A stretch of 64,000 bases of DNA. It comes from Ehretia macrophylla. Taxonomy: Eukaryota > Streptophyta > Magnoliopsida > Boraginales > Ehretiaceae. This document shows positions 34,035 through 46,370 of this stretch, piece by piece. A program made the position numbers and the translations under genes. The notes under the pieces are model-generated. The model was not told the DNA's origin. It worked only from the letters and a program-made list of their open reading frames with translations, and made no database searches. The stretch spans positions 89,306,644 to 89,370,643 of the forward strand of contig CM075767.1 of the NCBI GenBank assembly GCA_037974665.1. The letters are read 5' to 3'. Each line of letters opens with the position of its first letter. The first letter of the stretch is position 1.

Positions 34035-34589
34035 CTTTTCAATTTTTTTCCTCCGGTTAGGGTTGCCAAGATACTTTATCCACCACATTTCTATTATCGA
34101 ATCCCACGGCACCTTGGGCAATACAACTTCGCTTCACGTGAAGGCTGGGCCCGCAAACCGAGGGCGTAGGGCTTGTGACCAAGTCTCTGTCGCTCCGTTG
34201 CCCAAAACTTTTGATCTGTAACGAGTTACGCGGCGCACATAATACCGTTGGAATGCTCTCCGAGAGCTCTACGAAGGGCAGAGCAAGCTTCCTCGCCGTG
34301 GCCTTTTTGGAGCCCAAAATCGAACGTTTTCATAAGTTTCGGGCCAATTTCTTATAAAGCTCTGTTTTTCCGTCCCAGATCGTAGGTCGTGAACTGTTAA
34401 AAGGACGACAATCTTACTCGCGGGACATTAGAGGGCCCTACAACACGTGGATATCACGTCTTGCGAGGATGCTGCGTTGTTGAAGCGGATGGGTTGTTGT
34501 TAATCCCATTGGGCCTTCTGAATGGGCCATCTCTCTAGGCAGGGACAGTGAACCGTTAACAAAAAAAGGAATTCTACCTCCAACATGAC

Positions 34590-34709
34590 GGGTACGATCA
34601 TACAAGTACTAATGCACCGGATCCCATCAGAACTCCGAAGTTAAGCGTGCTTGGGCGAGAGTAGTACTAGGATGGGTGACCCCCTGGGAAGTCCTCATGT
34701 TGCACCCCA
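34590..34709 (+). rRNA. 5S rRNA: 5S rRNA gene, copy 46
   Basis: Full length. Substitutions: G5A, C15A, C18T, G108A, C120A. The gene and its upstream spacer share rare variants with copy 77, 24 kb away. Next gene 677 bp. Confidence 0.95.
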
Positions 34710-35266
34710 CTTTTCCATTTTTTTTCCTCCGGTTAGGGTTGCCAAGATACTTTATCCACCACATTTCTATTATCAAATCCCACGGCAACTTGGGCAAGAC
34801 AACTTCGCTTCACATGGAGGCTGTGCCCGCAAACCGAGGGCGTAGGGCTTGTGACCAGGTCTTCGTCGCTCTGGTGCCCATAACTTTCGATCAGTAAGGA
34901 GTTACGCGGCGCACAGCATACTGTTGGAAAGCTCTCTGAGAGGTCTACGACGAGGGCAGCTAGTTTGCTTGCTGTGCCCTTTTTGGAGCCCAAAATAGAA
35001 CATTTTCATCAGTTTCGGGCCACTTCTCATATTAAGCTCTGTTTTTTTGTCCCGGATTATACGTCGTGAGCTGTTAAAAGGACGACAACCTTACTCGCGG
35101 CACATTCGAGGGCCTTACAATGCTTCTATATCGAGTCTTGCGAGGATGCTACGTTGTTGAAGCGGATGGGTTGTTGTTAAGCCCATTGGGACTTCTGAAT
35201 GGGCTATCTCTCTAGGCTGGGACTGTGAACCGTTAACACAAAAAGGAATTCTACCCCCAACATGAC

Positions 35267-35386
35267 GGGTGCGATCATACCAGCACTAAGGCACCGGATT
35301 CCATTAGAACTCCGAAGTTAAGCGTGCTTGGACGAGAGTAGTAGTAGGATGGGTGACCCCCTGGGAAGTCCTCGTGTTGTACCCCA
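35267..35386 (+). rRNA. 5S rRNA: 5S rRNA gene, copy 47
   Basis: Full length. Substitutions: T24G, C34T, C39T, G66A, C78G, C114T, C120A. C34T/C39T/C78G/C114T are shared with copy 48. The GGATCC core is lost (GGATTC). Next gene 832 bp (155-bp partial spacer duplication). Confidence 0.94.
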
Positions 35387-35787
35387 CTTTTCAATTTTTT
35401 TTCCTACGGTTAGGGTTGCCAAGATACTTTATCCACCACATTTCAATTATCGAATCCCACGACACATTGGGCAAGACAACTTCGCTTCACGTGGAGGCTG
35501 GGCCCGCAAACCGAGGACGTAGGGCTTGTGACCAAGTCTCTGTCGCTCCGGTGCCCATAACTTTTGATCCGTAAGGACTTACGCGGCGCACAACATACCG
35601 TTGGAAAGCTCTCTGAGAGCTCAACGACGGGCGGAGCAAGCTTCCTCGCTGTGCCCTTTTTGGAGCCAAAATTCGAACGTTTTCATCAGTTTCGGGCCAC
35701 TTTTCTTATTAAGCTCTGTTTTCCGTCCCGGATCGTACGTCGTGAGCTATTTAAAGGACGACAACCTTACTCGCGGGACATTAGAGG

Positions 35788-35942
35788 GCAGCTAGTTTGC
35801 TTGCTGTGCCCTTTTTGGAGCCCAAAATGGAACGTTTTCATCAGTTTCGGGCCACTTCTCATATTAAGCTCTGTTTTTCAGTCCCGGATCGTACGTCGTG
35901 AGCTGTTAAATGGACGACAACCTTACTCGCGGGACATTAGAG
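35788..35942 (+). repeat. 155-bp partial spacer duplication (copies 47-48)
   Basis: The spacer runs to GACATTAGAGGG and then restarts at CAGCTAGTTTGCTTGC, repeating the module up to the next GACATTAGAGGG. The junction shares GGGC with both sides. This is a shorter duplication than the 235-bp type and has different ends. Confidence 0.85.
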
Positions 35943-36098
35943 GGCCTTAAAATTTGTCGATATCACGTCTTGCAAGGATGCTGCGTTGTTGAAGCGGATG
36001 GGTTGTTTTTAAGCCCATTGGGCCTTCTGAATGAGCCATCTATCTAGGTTGGGACTGTGAACCGTCAACAAAAAAAGGAATTCTACCCCCAACATGAC

Positions 36099-36218
36099 GG
36101 GTGCGATCATACCAGCACGAATGCACCGGATTCCATTAGAACAACGAAGTTAAGCGTGCTTGGGCGAGTGTAGTAGTAGGATGGGTGACCCCCTGGGAAG
36201 TCCTCGTGTTGTACCCCA
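36099..36218 (+). rRNA. 5S rRNA: 5S rRNA gene, copy 48
   Basis: Full length. Substitutions: T21G, C34T, C39T, T45A, C46A, A71T, C78G, C114T, C120A. Sister of copy 47. Next gene 679 bp. Confidence 0.94.
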
Positions 36219-36777
36219 CTTTTCAATTTTTTTTCCTACGGTTAGGGTTGCCAAGATACTTTATCCACCACATTTCAATTATCGAATCCCACGACACATT
36301 GGGCAAGACAACTTCGCTTCGCGTTGAGGCTGCGCCAGCAAACCGAGGGCGTAGGGCTTGTAACTAGGTCTCTGTCGCTCTAGTGCCCATAACTTTTGAT
36401 CTGTAAGGAGTTACGCGGAGCACAATATACCATTGGAAAGCTCTCTGAGAGCTCTATGACGGGGGTAGCAATCTTGCTCGGTTGCGTCCATTTTTGGAGC
36501 CCAAAATCGAAAGTTTTCATCAGGTTCGGGCCGCTTTTCTTATTAATCTCTTTTTCTCTGTCCCAGATCGTACATCGCGAACTGTTAAAAAGACGACAAC
36601 CATACTCGCGGGACATTAGAGGGCCCTACAAAGCGTCGATATCACGTCATGCTAGGATGCTACGTTGTTGAAGTGGATGGGTTGTTGTTAAGCCCATTGG
36701 GCCTTCTGAATGAGCCATCTCTCTAGGCCGGGACTCTGAACCGTCAACACAAAAAGGAATTCTAACCCCAACATGAT

Positions 36778-36897
36778 GGGTGTGATCATACCAGCACTAA
36801 TGGACCGGATCCCATCAGAACTCCGAAGTTAAGAGTGCTTGGGCGAGAGTAGTACTAGGACGGGTGACCCCCTGGGAAGTCCTCGTGTTGCAACCCC
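36778..36897 (+). rRNA. 5S rRNA: 5S rRNA gene, copy 49
   Basis: Full length. Substitutions: C6T, C26G, C57A, T84C, C116A. Next gene 677 bp. Confidence 0.95.
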
Positions 36898-37454
36898 CAT
36901 TTCAATTTTTTTTCCTCCGGTTAGGGTTGCCAAGATACTTTATCCACCACATTTCTATTATTGAATCCCACGGCACCTTGGGCAAGACAACTTAGCTTCA
37001 CGTGGAGGCTGGGCTCACAGACCGAGGGCGTTGGGCTTGTGACCAAGTCTCCGTCGCTCCGGTGCCCATAACTTTTGATCCGTATAGTGTTACGCGGCAC
37101 ACAGCATACCGTTGGAAAGCTCTCCGAAAGCTCTACGACGGGGGCATCTAGCTTGCACACTGTGCCCTTTTTGGAGCCCAAAATCAAAAGTTTTCATTAG
37201 TTTCGGGCCACTTTTCTTATTAAGCTCTGTTTTTCCGTCCCGGATCGTACGTCGTGAACAGTTAAAAGGACGACAACCTTATTCGCGGGACATTATAGGG
37301 CCCTACATTGCGTCGATATCAAGTCTTGCGAGGATGCTGCGTTGTTAAAGCGGACGGGTCGTTGTTAAGCCCATTGGGCCTTCTGAATGGGCCATCTCTC
37401 TAGGCTGGGACTGTGAACCGTCAACGCAAAAAGGAATTCTACCCCCAACATGAC

Positions 37455-37574
37455 GGGTGTGATCATACCAGCCCTAATGCACCGGATCCCATCAGAACTC
37501 CGAAGTTAAGCGTGCTTGGGCTAGAGTAGTACTAGGATGGGTGAGCCCCTTGGAAGTCCTCGTGTTGCACCCCC
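37455..37574 (+). rRNA. 5S rRNA: 5S rRNA gene, copy 50
   Basis: Full length. Substitutions: C6T, A19C, G68T, C91G, G97T. Next gene 677 bp. Confidence 0.95.
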
Positions 37575-38131
37575 CTTTTCAATTTTTTTTCCTCCGGTTA
37601 GGGTTGCCAAGATACTTTATCCACCACATTTCTATTATCGAATCCCACGGCACCTTGAGCAAGACAACTTGGCTTCACGTGGAGGCTGGGCCCGCAAACC
37701 GAGGGTGTAGGTCTTTTGACCAAGTCTCTGTCACTCTAGTGCCCATAGTTTTTGATCCGTAAGGAGTTACGCGGCGCACAGAATACCGTTGGAATGCTCT
37801 CTGAGATCTCTACGACGGGGGCAGCTAGCTTGCTCACTGTGCCCTTGTTGGAGTCCAAAATCAAAGGTTTTCATTAGTTTCGGGCCACTTTTGTTATTAA
37901 GCTCGGTTTTTCCGTCCTGGATCGTATGTCGTGAACTTTTAAAAGGACGACAACCTTACATGCGGGACATTAGAGGGCCCTACAATGCGTCGATATCACG
38001 TCTTGCGAGGATGTTGCTTTGTTGAAGCGGATGGGTTGTTGTTAAGCCCATTGGGCCTTCTGAATGGGCCATCTCTCTAGGCTGCCACTGTGAACCGTTA
38101 ACACAAAAAGGAATTCTACCCCCAACATGAC

Positions 38132-38251
38132 GGGTGCGATCATACCAGCACTATAGCACTGGATCCCGTTAGAACTCCGAAGTTAAGCGTGCTTGGGCGA
38201 GAGTAGTACTAGGACGGGTGACCCCCTTGGAAGTCCTCGTGTTGCACCCCC
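38132..38251 (+). rRNA. 5S rRNA: 5S rRNA gene, copy 51
   Basis: Full length. Substitutions: A23T, T24A, C29T, A37G, C39T, T84C, G97T (GCACTATAGCACTGG variant, as in copy 61). Next gene 677 bp. Confidence 0.95.
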
Positions 38252-38808
38252 CTTTACAATTTTTTTTCCTCCGGTTAGGGTTGCCAAGATACTTCATCCA
38301 CCACATTTCTATTATCGAATCCCACGGCACCTTGGGCAAGACAACTTCGTTTCACGTGGAGGCTGGGCTTGCAAACCGAGGGCGTAGGGCTTGTGACCAA
38401 GTCTCTGTCGCTTTGGTGCCCATAACTTTTGATCCGTAAGGAATTACGCGGCGCACAAAATACCGTTGGAATGCTCTCTGAGAGCTCTACGATGGGGGTA
38501 GCTATCTTGCTCATTGTGCCCTTTTTGGAGCCCAAAATCGAAAGTTTTCAATAGTTACATGCCACTTTTCTTATTAAGCTCTGTTTTTCCGTCCCGGATC
38601 GTACGTCGTGAACTGTTAAAAGGACGACAACCTTACTCGCGGGACATTAGAGGGCCCTACAATGCGTCGATATCACGTCTTGTGAGGATGCTGCATTGTT
38701 GAAGCGGATGGGTTGTTGTTAAGTCCATTGGGCCTTCTGAATGAGCCATCTCTCTAGGCTGGGACTGTGAACCGTCAACACAAAAAGGAATTCTACCCCC
38801 AACATGAC

Positions 38809-38928
38809 GGGTGCGATCATACCAGCACTAATGCACCGGATCCCATCAGAACTCCAAAGTTAAGCGTCATTGGGCGAGAGTAGTACTAGGATGGGTAACC
38901 CCCTGGGAAGACCTCGTGTTGCACCCCC
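38809..38928 (+). rRNA. 5S rRNA: 5S rRNA gene, copy 52
   Basis: Full length. Substitutions: G48A, G60C, C61A, G89A, T103A. Next gene 675 bp. Confidence 0.95.
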
Positions 38929-39483
38929 CTTTTCAATTTTTTTTCCTCCGGTTAGGGTTGCCAAGATACTTTATCCACCACATTTCTATTATTGAATCCC
39001 ACGGCACCTTGGGCAAGACAACTTCGCTTCATGGAGGCTGGGCCCGCAAACCGATGGCGTAGGGTTTGTGACCAGGTCTCCGTCGTTCTGGTGCCCGTAA
39101 CTTTTGATCCTTAGGGAGTTACGCGGCGCACAGCATACCGTTGTAAAGCTCTCTGAGAGTTCTACGACGGGGGCAGCTTGCTTGCTCGCTATGCCCTTTT
39201 TTGTGCCCAAAATCGGACGTTTTCATCATTTTTGTGCCACTTTTCTTATTAAGCTCTGTTTTTCCGTCCCAGATCGTACGTCGTGAGCTGTTAAAAGGAT
39301 GACAACCTTCCTCACGGGACATTAGAGGGCTCTACAACGCATCGGTATCACGTCTTGCGAGGATGCTGCGTTGTTGAAACGGATGGGTTGTCGTTAAGCC
39401 CATTGGGCCTTTTGAATGGGCCATCTCTCTAGGCTGGGACTGTGAACTGGTAACACAAAAAGGAATTCTACCCGGACCATGAC

Positions 39484-39603
39484 GGGTGCGATCATACTAG
39501 CACTAATGCACCGGATCCCATTAGAACTCAGAAGTTAAGCGTGCTTGGGCGAGAGTAGTACTAAGATGGGTGACCCCTTGGGAAGTCCTCGTGTTGCACC
39601 CCC
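39484..39603 (+). rRNA. 5S rRNA: 5S rRNA gene, copy 53
   Basis: Full length. Substitutions: C15T, C39T, C47A, G81A, C95T. Next gene 676 bp. Confidence 0.95.
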
Positions 39604-40159
39604 TTTCTCAATTTTTTTTCCTCCGGTTAGGGTTGCCAAGATACTTTATCCACCACATTTCTATTATCGAATCCCATGGCACCTTGGGCAAGACAACTTC
39701 GCTTCACGTGGAGGCTGGGCCCGCAAACCGAGGGCGTAAGGCTTGTGACCAGGTCTCCGTCGCTCCGGTGCCCATAACTTTTGATCCGTAAGGAGTTACG
39801 CGGCGCACAACATACAGTTGAAAAGCTCTCCGAGAGCTCTATGACGAGGGTAGCAAGCTTGCTTGCTGTGCCCTTTTTGGAGCCCAAAATCGAACGTTTT
39901 CATCAGTTTCAGGCCAATTTTCTTATTAATCTCTGTTTTCTATCCTAGATCGTACGTCGTGAACTGTTAAAAGGACGACAACCATACTCGCGGGACATTA
40001 GAGGGCCCTACAATGCGTCGATATCACGTCATGCTAGGATGCTGCGTTTTTGAAGCGGATGGGTTGTTGCTAAGCCCATTGGGCCTTTTAAATGAGCCAT
40101 CTCTCTAGGCTGGGACTGTGAACCGTCGACACAAAAAGGAATTCTACCCCCAACATGAT

Positions 40160-40279
40160 GGGTGTGATCATACCAGCTCTAATGCACCAGATCCCAACAG
40201 AACTCCGAAGTTAAGCGTGCTTGGGCGAGCGTAGTACTAGGACGGGTGGCCCCCTGGGAAGTCCTCGTGTTGCACCCCA
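40160..40279 (+). rRNA. 5S rRNA: 5S rRNA gene, copy 54
   Basis: Full length. Substitutions: C6T, A19T, G30A, T38A, A71C, T84C, A90G, C120A. Next gene 676 bp. Confidence 0.94.
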
Positions 40280-40835
40280 TTTTCAATTTTTTTTCCTCCG
40301 GTTAGGGTTGCCAAGATACTTTATCCACCACATTTCTATTATCGAATCCCACGGCACCTTGGGCAAGACAACTTCGCTTCACGTGGAGGCTGGGCCCGCA
40401 AACCGAGGGCGTAGGGCTTGTGACCAAGTCTCTGTCGCTCCGGTGCCCATAACTTTTGATCCGTAAGGAGTTACGCGGTGCACAGAATACCGTTCGAATG
40501 CTCTCTGAGAGCTCTACGACGGGGGCAGCTAGCTTGCTCACTGTGCCCTTTTTGGAGCCCAAAATCCAAAGTTTTCATTAGTTTCGGGCCACTTTTCTTA
40601 TTAATCTCTGTTTTTCCGTCCCGGATCGTACGTCGTGAACTGTTAAAAGGACGACAACCTTACTCGCGGGACATGAGAGGGCCGTACAATGCGTCGATAT
40701 CACATCTTGCGAGGGTGCTGCGTTGTTGAAGCGGATGGGTTGTTGTTAAGCCCATTCGGCCATCTAAATAAGCCATCTCTCCAGGCTGGGACTGTGAACC
40801 GTTAACACATAATGGAATTGTGCCCTCAACATGAC

Positions 40836-40955
40836 GAGTGTGATCATACCAGCACTAATGCATCGGATCCCATTAGAACTCCGAACTTAAGCGTGCTTGG
40901 GCGAGAGTAGTACTAGGACGGGTGACCCCCTGGGAAGTCCTCGTGTTGCACCCCC
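40836..40955 (+). rRNA. 5S rRNA: 5S rRNA gene, copy 55
   Basis: Full length. Substitutions: G2A, C6T, C28T, C39T, G51C, T84C. The upstream stretch is the ATAATGGAATTGTGCCCTC variant. Next gene 677 bp. Confidence 0.95.
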
Positions 40956-41512
40956 CTTTTCAATTTTTTTTCCTTCGGTTAGGGTTGCCAAGATACTTTA
41001 TCCACCACATTTCTATTATCGAATCCCACGACACCTTGGGCAAGACAAATTCGTTTCACGTGGTGCCTGGGCCCGCAAACCGAGGGCGTAGGGCTTGTGA
41101 CTAAGTCTCTGTCGCTCCGGTGCCCATAACTTTTGATCCGTAAGGAATTACGCGGCGCACAGAATACCGTTGGAATGCTCTCTGAGAGCTCTACGACGAG
41201 GGTAGCTAGCTTGCTCACTGTGCCCTTTTTGGAGCCCAAAATCGAAAGTTTTCAATAGTTACATGCCACTTTTCTTATTAAGCTCTGTTTTTCCGTCCCG
41301 GATCGTACGTCGTGAACTGTTAAAAGGACGACAACCTTACTCGCGGGACATTAGAGGGCCCTACAATGCGTCGATATCACGTCTTGTGAGGATGCTGCAT
41401 TGTTGAAGCGGATGGGTTGTTGTTAAGTCCATTGGGCCTTCTGAATGAGCCATCTCTCTAGGCTGGGACTGTGAACCGTCAACACAAAAAGGAATTCTAC
41501 CCCCAACATGAC

Positions 41513-41632
41513 GGGTGTGATCATACCAGCACTAATGCACCGGATCCCATCAGAACTCCGAAGTTAAGCGTGCTTGGGCGAGAGTAGTACTAGGATGGGT
41601 GACCCCCTGGGAAGTCCTCGTGTTACACCCCT
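41513..41632 (+). rRNA. 5S rRNA: 5S rRNA gene, copy 56 (compensated C6T/G113A type)
   Basis: Cleanest member of this subfamily: only C6T, G113A and C120T. The first two form a matched pair in helix I, so this gene may well be functional. Next gene 676 bp. Confidence 0.97.
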
Positions 41633-42188
41633 CTTTTCAATTTTTTTTCCTCCGGTTAGCGTTACCAAGATACTTTATCCACCACATTTCTATTATCGAA
41701 TCCCACAGCACCTTGGGCAAGACAACTTCGCTTCACGTGGAGGCTGGACCCGCAAACCGAGGGCGTAGGGCTTTTGACCAGGTGTCCGTCGCTCCGGTGC
41801 CCATAACTTTTGATCTGTAAGGAGTTATGCGGTGCACAACATACAGTTCGAAAGCTCTCCGAGAGCTCTACGACTGGGGCAGCAAGCTTCTCGTTGTGCC
41901 CTTTTTGGAGCCCAAAATTGAACGTTTTCATCAGTTTCGGGCCACTTTTCCTATTAAGCTTTGTTTTTTCGTAACAGATCGTACGTCGTGAGCTGTTAAA
42001 AGGATGACAACCTTACTCGCAGGACATTAGAGGGCCCTACAACGCGTCGATATCACGTCCTGCGAGGATGCTGCGTTGTTGAAGCGGATGGGTTGTTGTT
42101 AAGACCATTGGGCCTTCTGAATGCACCATCTCTCTTGGCTGGCACTGTGAACCGTTAACACAAAAAGGAATTCTACCCCCAACATGAC

Positions 42189-42308
42189 GGGTGCGATCAT
42201 ACAAGCACTAAAGCACTGGATCCCATCAGAACACCGAAGTTAAGCGTGCTTGGGTGAGAGTAGTACTAGGATGGGTGACCCCCTGGGAAGTCCTCGTGTT
42301 GCACCCCT
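42189..42308 (+). rRNA. 5S rRNA: 5S rRNA gene, copy 57
   Basis: Full length. Substitutions: C15A, T24A, C29T, T45A, C67T, C120T (GCACTAAAGCACTGG subfamily). Next gene 676 bp. Confidence 0.95.
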
Positions 42309-42864
42309 TTTTTAATTTTTTTTGCACCGGTTAGGGTTACCAAGATACTTTATCCACCACATTTCTATTATCGAATCCCACAGCACCTTGGGTAAGAAAA
42401 TTTCACTTCACGTGGAGGTTGGCCCCGCAAACCGAGGGCGTAGGTCTTGTGACCAAGTCTCTATTGATCCGGTGCCCATAACTTTTGATCCGTAAGGAGT
42501 TACGCGGCGCACAGCACACCGTTGCAAAGCTATCCGAGAGCTCTACAACGGGGGCAGCCAGCTTGCTCGCTGTGCCCTTTTCGGAGCCCAAAATCGAAAG
42601 TTTTCATTAGTTTCGGGCCACTTTTCTTATTAAGCTCTGTTTTTCCTTCCCGGATCGTACGTCGTGAACTGTTAAAAGGACGACAACCTTACTCGCGGGA
42701 CAATAGAGGGCCCTACTATGCGTCGATATCATGTCTTGCTAGGATGCTGCGTTGTTGAAGCGGATGGGTTGTTGTTAAGCCCATTGGGCCTTCTGAATGG
42801 GCCATCTCTCTAGGCTGGGACTGTGAACCGTCAACACAAAAAGGAATTCTACCCCCAACATGAC

Positions 42865-42984
42865 GGGTTTGATCATACCAGCACTATTGCACCGGATCCC
42901 ATCAGAACTCCGAAGTTAAGCGTGCTTGGGCGAGAGTAGTACTAGGATGGGTGACCCCCTGCGAAGTCATCGTGCTATAACCCT
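42865..42984 (+). rRNA. 5S rRNA: 5S rRNA gene, copy 58 (C6T/G113A type, damaged end)
   Basis: Substitutions: G5T, C6T, A23T, G98C, C105A, T111C, G113A, C114T, C116A, C120T. It carries the compensated pair, but further 3' changes (CTATAACCCT) open helix I again. Next gene 676 bp. Confidence 0.9.
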
Positions 42985-43540
42985 CTTTTCAATTTTTTTT
43001 CTTTCGGTTAGCGTTACCAAGATACTTTATCCACCACATTTCTATTATCGAATCCCACAGCACCTTGGGCAAGACAACTTCGCTTCACGTGGAGGCTGGG
43101 CCCGCAAACCGAGGGCGTAGGGCTTTTGACCAGGTGTCCGTCGTTCCGGTGCCCATAACTTTTGATCCGTAAGGAGTTATGCGGTGCACAGCATACCATT
43201 GGAAAGCTCTCCGAGAGCTCTACGATGGGGGCAGTAAGCTTCTGGTTGTTCCCTTTTTGGAGCCCAAAATCGAACGTTTTCATCAGTTTCGGACCACTTT
43301 TCTTATTAAGCTTTGTTTTTCCGTCCCGGAACGTACGTCGTGAGCAGTTAAAAGGACGACAACCTTACTCGCGGGACATTAGAGGGCCCTACAATGCGTC
43401 TATATCACGTCCTGCGAGGATGCTGCGTTGTTGAAGCGGATGGGTTGTTGTTAAGACCATTGGGCCTTCTGAATGCGCCATCTCTCTAGGCTGGAACTGT
43501 GAACCGTTAACACATAAAGGAATTGTGCCCTCAACATGAC

Positions 43541-43660
43541 GGGTGCGATCATACCAGCACTAATGCACCGGATCCCATCAGAACTCCAAAGTTAAGCGTG
43601 CTTGGGTGAGAGTAGTACTAAGATTGGTGACCCCCTGTGAAGTCCTTGTGGGTTTAGCCC
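43541..43660 (+). rRNA. 5S rRNA: 5S rRNA gene, copy 59, damaged 3' end
   Basis: The last ten bases read GGTTTAGCCC, destroying the helix I 3' strand. Other changes: G48A, C67T, G81A, G85T, G98T, C107T. Probably non-functional. The upstream stretch is the ATAAAGGAATTGTGCCCTC variant. Next gene 678 bp. Confidence 0.85.
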
Positions 43661-44218
43661 CCTTTTCAATTTTTTTTCCTCTGGTTAGGGTTGCCAAGAT
43701 ACTTTATCGACCAAATTTCTATTACTGAATCCCATGGCACCTTGGGCAAGACAACTTCGCTTCACGTAGAGGCTGGGCCCGCAAACCGAGGGCGTAGGCC
43801 TTGTGACCAGGTCTCCGTCGTTCTGGTGCCCATAACTTTTGATCCGTAAGGACTTACGTGGCGGACAGCCTACTGTTGGAAAGCTCTCTGAGAGCTCTAC
43901 GACAGGGGCAGCTTGCTTGCTCGCTATGCCCTTTTTGGAGCACAAAATTGGACGCTTTCATCAGTTTTGGGCCACTTTTCTTATTAAGCTCTGTTTTTCC
44001 GTCCCGGATCGTACGTCGTGAGCTGTTAAAAGGACGACAACCTTACTCGCGGGACATTAGAGGGCCCTACAATGCGTCGATATCACGTCTTGCGAGGATG
44101 CTGTGTTGTTGAAGCGGATGGGTTGTTGTTAAGCCCATTGGGCCTTCTGAATGGGCCATCTCTCTAGGCTGGGACTGTGAACCGTTAACACAAAAAGGAA
44201 TTCTACCCCCAACATGAC

Positions 44219-44338
44219 GGGTGTGATCATACCAGCACTAATGCACCGGATCCCATCAGAACTCCGAAGTTAAGCGTGCTTGGGCGAGAGTAGTACTAGG
44301 ATAGGTGACCCCTTGGGAAGTCCTCGTGTTACACCCTT
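44219..44338 (+). rRNA. 5S rRNA: 5S rRNA gene, copy 60 (compensated C6T/G113A type)
   Basis: Full length. Substitutions: C6T, G85A, C95T, G113A, C119T, C120T. GTTAGCGTTACC spacer follows. Next gene 678 bp. Confidence 0.95.
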
Positions 44339-44896
44339 CTTTTCAATTTTTTTTCTTCCGGTTAGCGTTACCAAGATACTTTATCCACCACATTTCTATT
44401 ATTGAATCCCACAGTACCTTGGGCAAGACAACTTCGCTTCACGTGGAGGCTGGGCCTGCAAACCGAGGGCGTAGGGCTTGTGACCAAGTCTCTGTCGCTC
44501 CGGTGCCCATAACTTTTGATTCGTAAGGAGTTACGCGGCGCACAGAATACCGTTGAATAGCTCTCTAAGAGATCTACGATTGGGGGTAGCCAGCTTGCTC
44601 GCTGTGCGCTTTTTGGAGCCCAAAATCGAACGTTTTCATCAGTTTCGGGCCACTTTTCTTATTAAGCTCTGTTTTTCCGTCCCGAATCGTACGTCGGGAG
44701 TTGGTAAAAGGACGACAACCTTACTCGCGGGACGTTAGAGGGCCTTACAATGTGTCGATATCACGTCTTGCGAGGATGCTGCGTTGTTGAAGTGGATGGG
44801 TTGTTGTTAAGCCCATTGGGCCTTCTGAATGGGCCATCTCTCTAGGCTGGGACTGTGAACCGTTAACACAAAAAGGAATTCTACCCCCAACATGAC

Positions 44897-45016
44897 GGGT
44901 TCGATCATACCAGCACTATAGCACTGGATCCCATCAGAACTCCGAAGTTAAACGTGCTTGGGCGAGAGCAGTACTAGGACGGGTGACCCCTTGGGAAGTC
45001 CTCGTGTTGCACCCCC
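44897..45016 (+). rRNA. 5S rRNA: 5S rRNA gene, copy 61
   Basis: Full length. Substitutions: G5T, A23T, T24A, C29T, G56A, T73C, T84C, C95T. Next gene 676 bp. Confidence 0.94.
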
Positions 45017-45572
45017 CTTTTCAGTTTTTTTCCTCCAGTTAGGGTTGCCAAGATACTTTATCCACCACATTTCAATTATCGAATCCCACGGCACCTCGGG
45101 CAAGACAACTTCGCTTCACGTGGAGGTTGGGCCCGCAAACTGAGGGCGTAGGGCTTGCGACCAGGTCTCTGTTGCTCCGGTGCCCATAAATTTTGATCCG
45201 TAAGGAGTTACGCGGCGCACAGAATACCGTTGGAGTGCTCTCTGAGAGCTCTACGACGGGGGTAGCTAGCTTGCTCAATGTGCCCTTTTTGGAGCCCAAA
45301 ATCGAAAGTTTTCATTAGTTTCGGGCCACTTTTCTTATTAAGCTCTGTTTTTTCGTCCCGGATCGTACGTCGTGAACTGTTAAAAGGACGACAACCTTAC
45401 TCGCGGGACATTATAGGGCCCTACAATGCGTCGATATCAAGTCTTGCGAGGATGCTGCGTTGTTGAAGCGGACGGGTCGTTGTTAAGCCCATTGGGCCTT
45501 CTGAATGGGCCATCTCTCTAGGATGGGACTGTGAACCGTCAACACAAAAAGGAAATCTACCCCCAACATGAC

Positions 45573-45692
45573 GGGTGTGATCATACCAGCCCTAATGCAC
45601 CGGATCCCATCAGAACTCCGAAGTTAAGCGTGCTTGGGCGAGAGTAGTACTAGGATGGGTGACCCCCTGGGAAGTCCTCTTGTTACACCGCT
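45573..45692 (+). rRNA. 5S rRNA: 5S rRNA gene, copy 62 (compensated C6T/G113A type)
   Basis: Full length. Substitutions: C6T, A19C, G108T, G113A, C118G, C120T. GTTAGCGTTACC spacer follows. Next gene 678 bp. Confidence 0.95.
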
Positions 45693-46250
45693 CTTTTCAA
45701 TTTTTTTTCCTCCGGTTAGCGTTACCAAGATACTTTATCCACCACATTTCTATTATCGAATCCCACGGCACCTTGGGCAAGACAACTTCGCTTCACGTGG
45801 AGGCTGGGCCCGCAAACCGAGGGCGTAGGTCTTTTGACCAAGACTCTGTCGCTCCGGTGCCCATAACTTTTGATCCGTAAGGAGTTACGCAGCGCACAGC
45901 ATACCGTTGAAAAGCTCTCTGAGAGCTCTACAACTGGGGGCAGCTAGCTTGCTCGCTGTGCCCTTTTTGGAGCCCAAAATTGAACGTTTTCATTAGTTTT
46001 GGGCAACTTTTGTTATTAAGCTCTGTTTTTCCGTCCCGGATCGTACGTCGTGAACTTTTAAAAGGATGACAACCTTAATCGCGGGACATTAGAGGGCCCT
46101 ACAATGCGTCGATATCACGTCATGCTAGGATGCTGCGTTTTTTAAGCGGATGGGTTGTTGCTAAGCCCATTGGGCCTTTTAAATGAGCCATCTCTCTAGG
46201 CTGGGACTGTGAACCGTCAACACAAAAAGTAATTTTACCACCAACATGAC

Positions 46251-46370
46251 GGGTGCGATCATACCAGCACTAAAGCACTAGATCCCATCAGAACACCGAA
46301 GTTAAGCGTGCTTGGGCGAGAGTAGTACTAGGACGGGTGACCCCCTGGGAAGTCCTCGTGTTGCACCCCC
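46251..46370 (+). rRNA. 5S rRNA: 5S rRNA gene, copy 63
   Basis: Full length. Substitutions: T24A, C29T, G30A, T45A, T84C. Next gene 677 bp. Confidence 0.95.
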
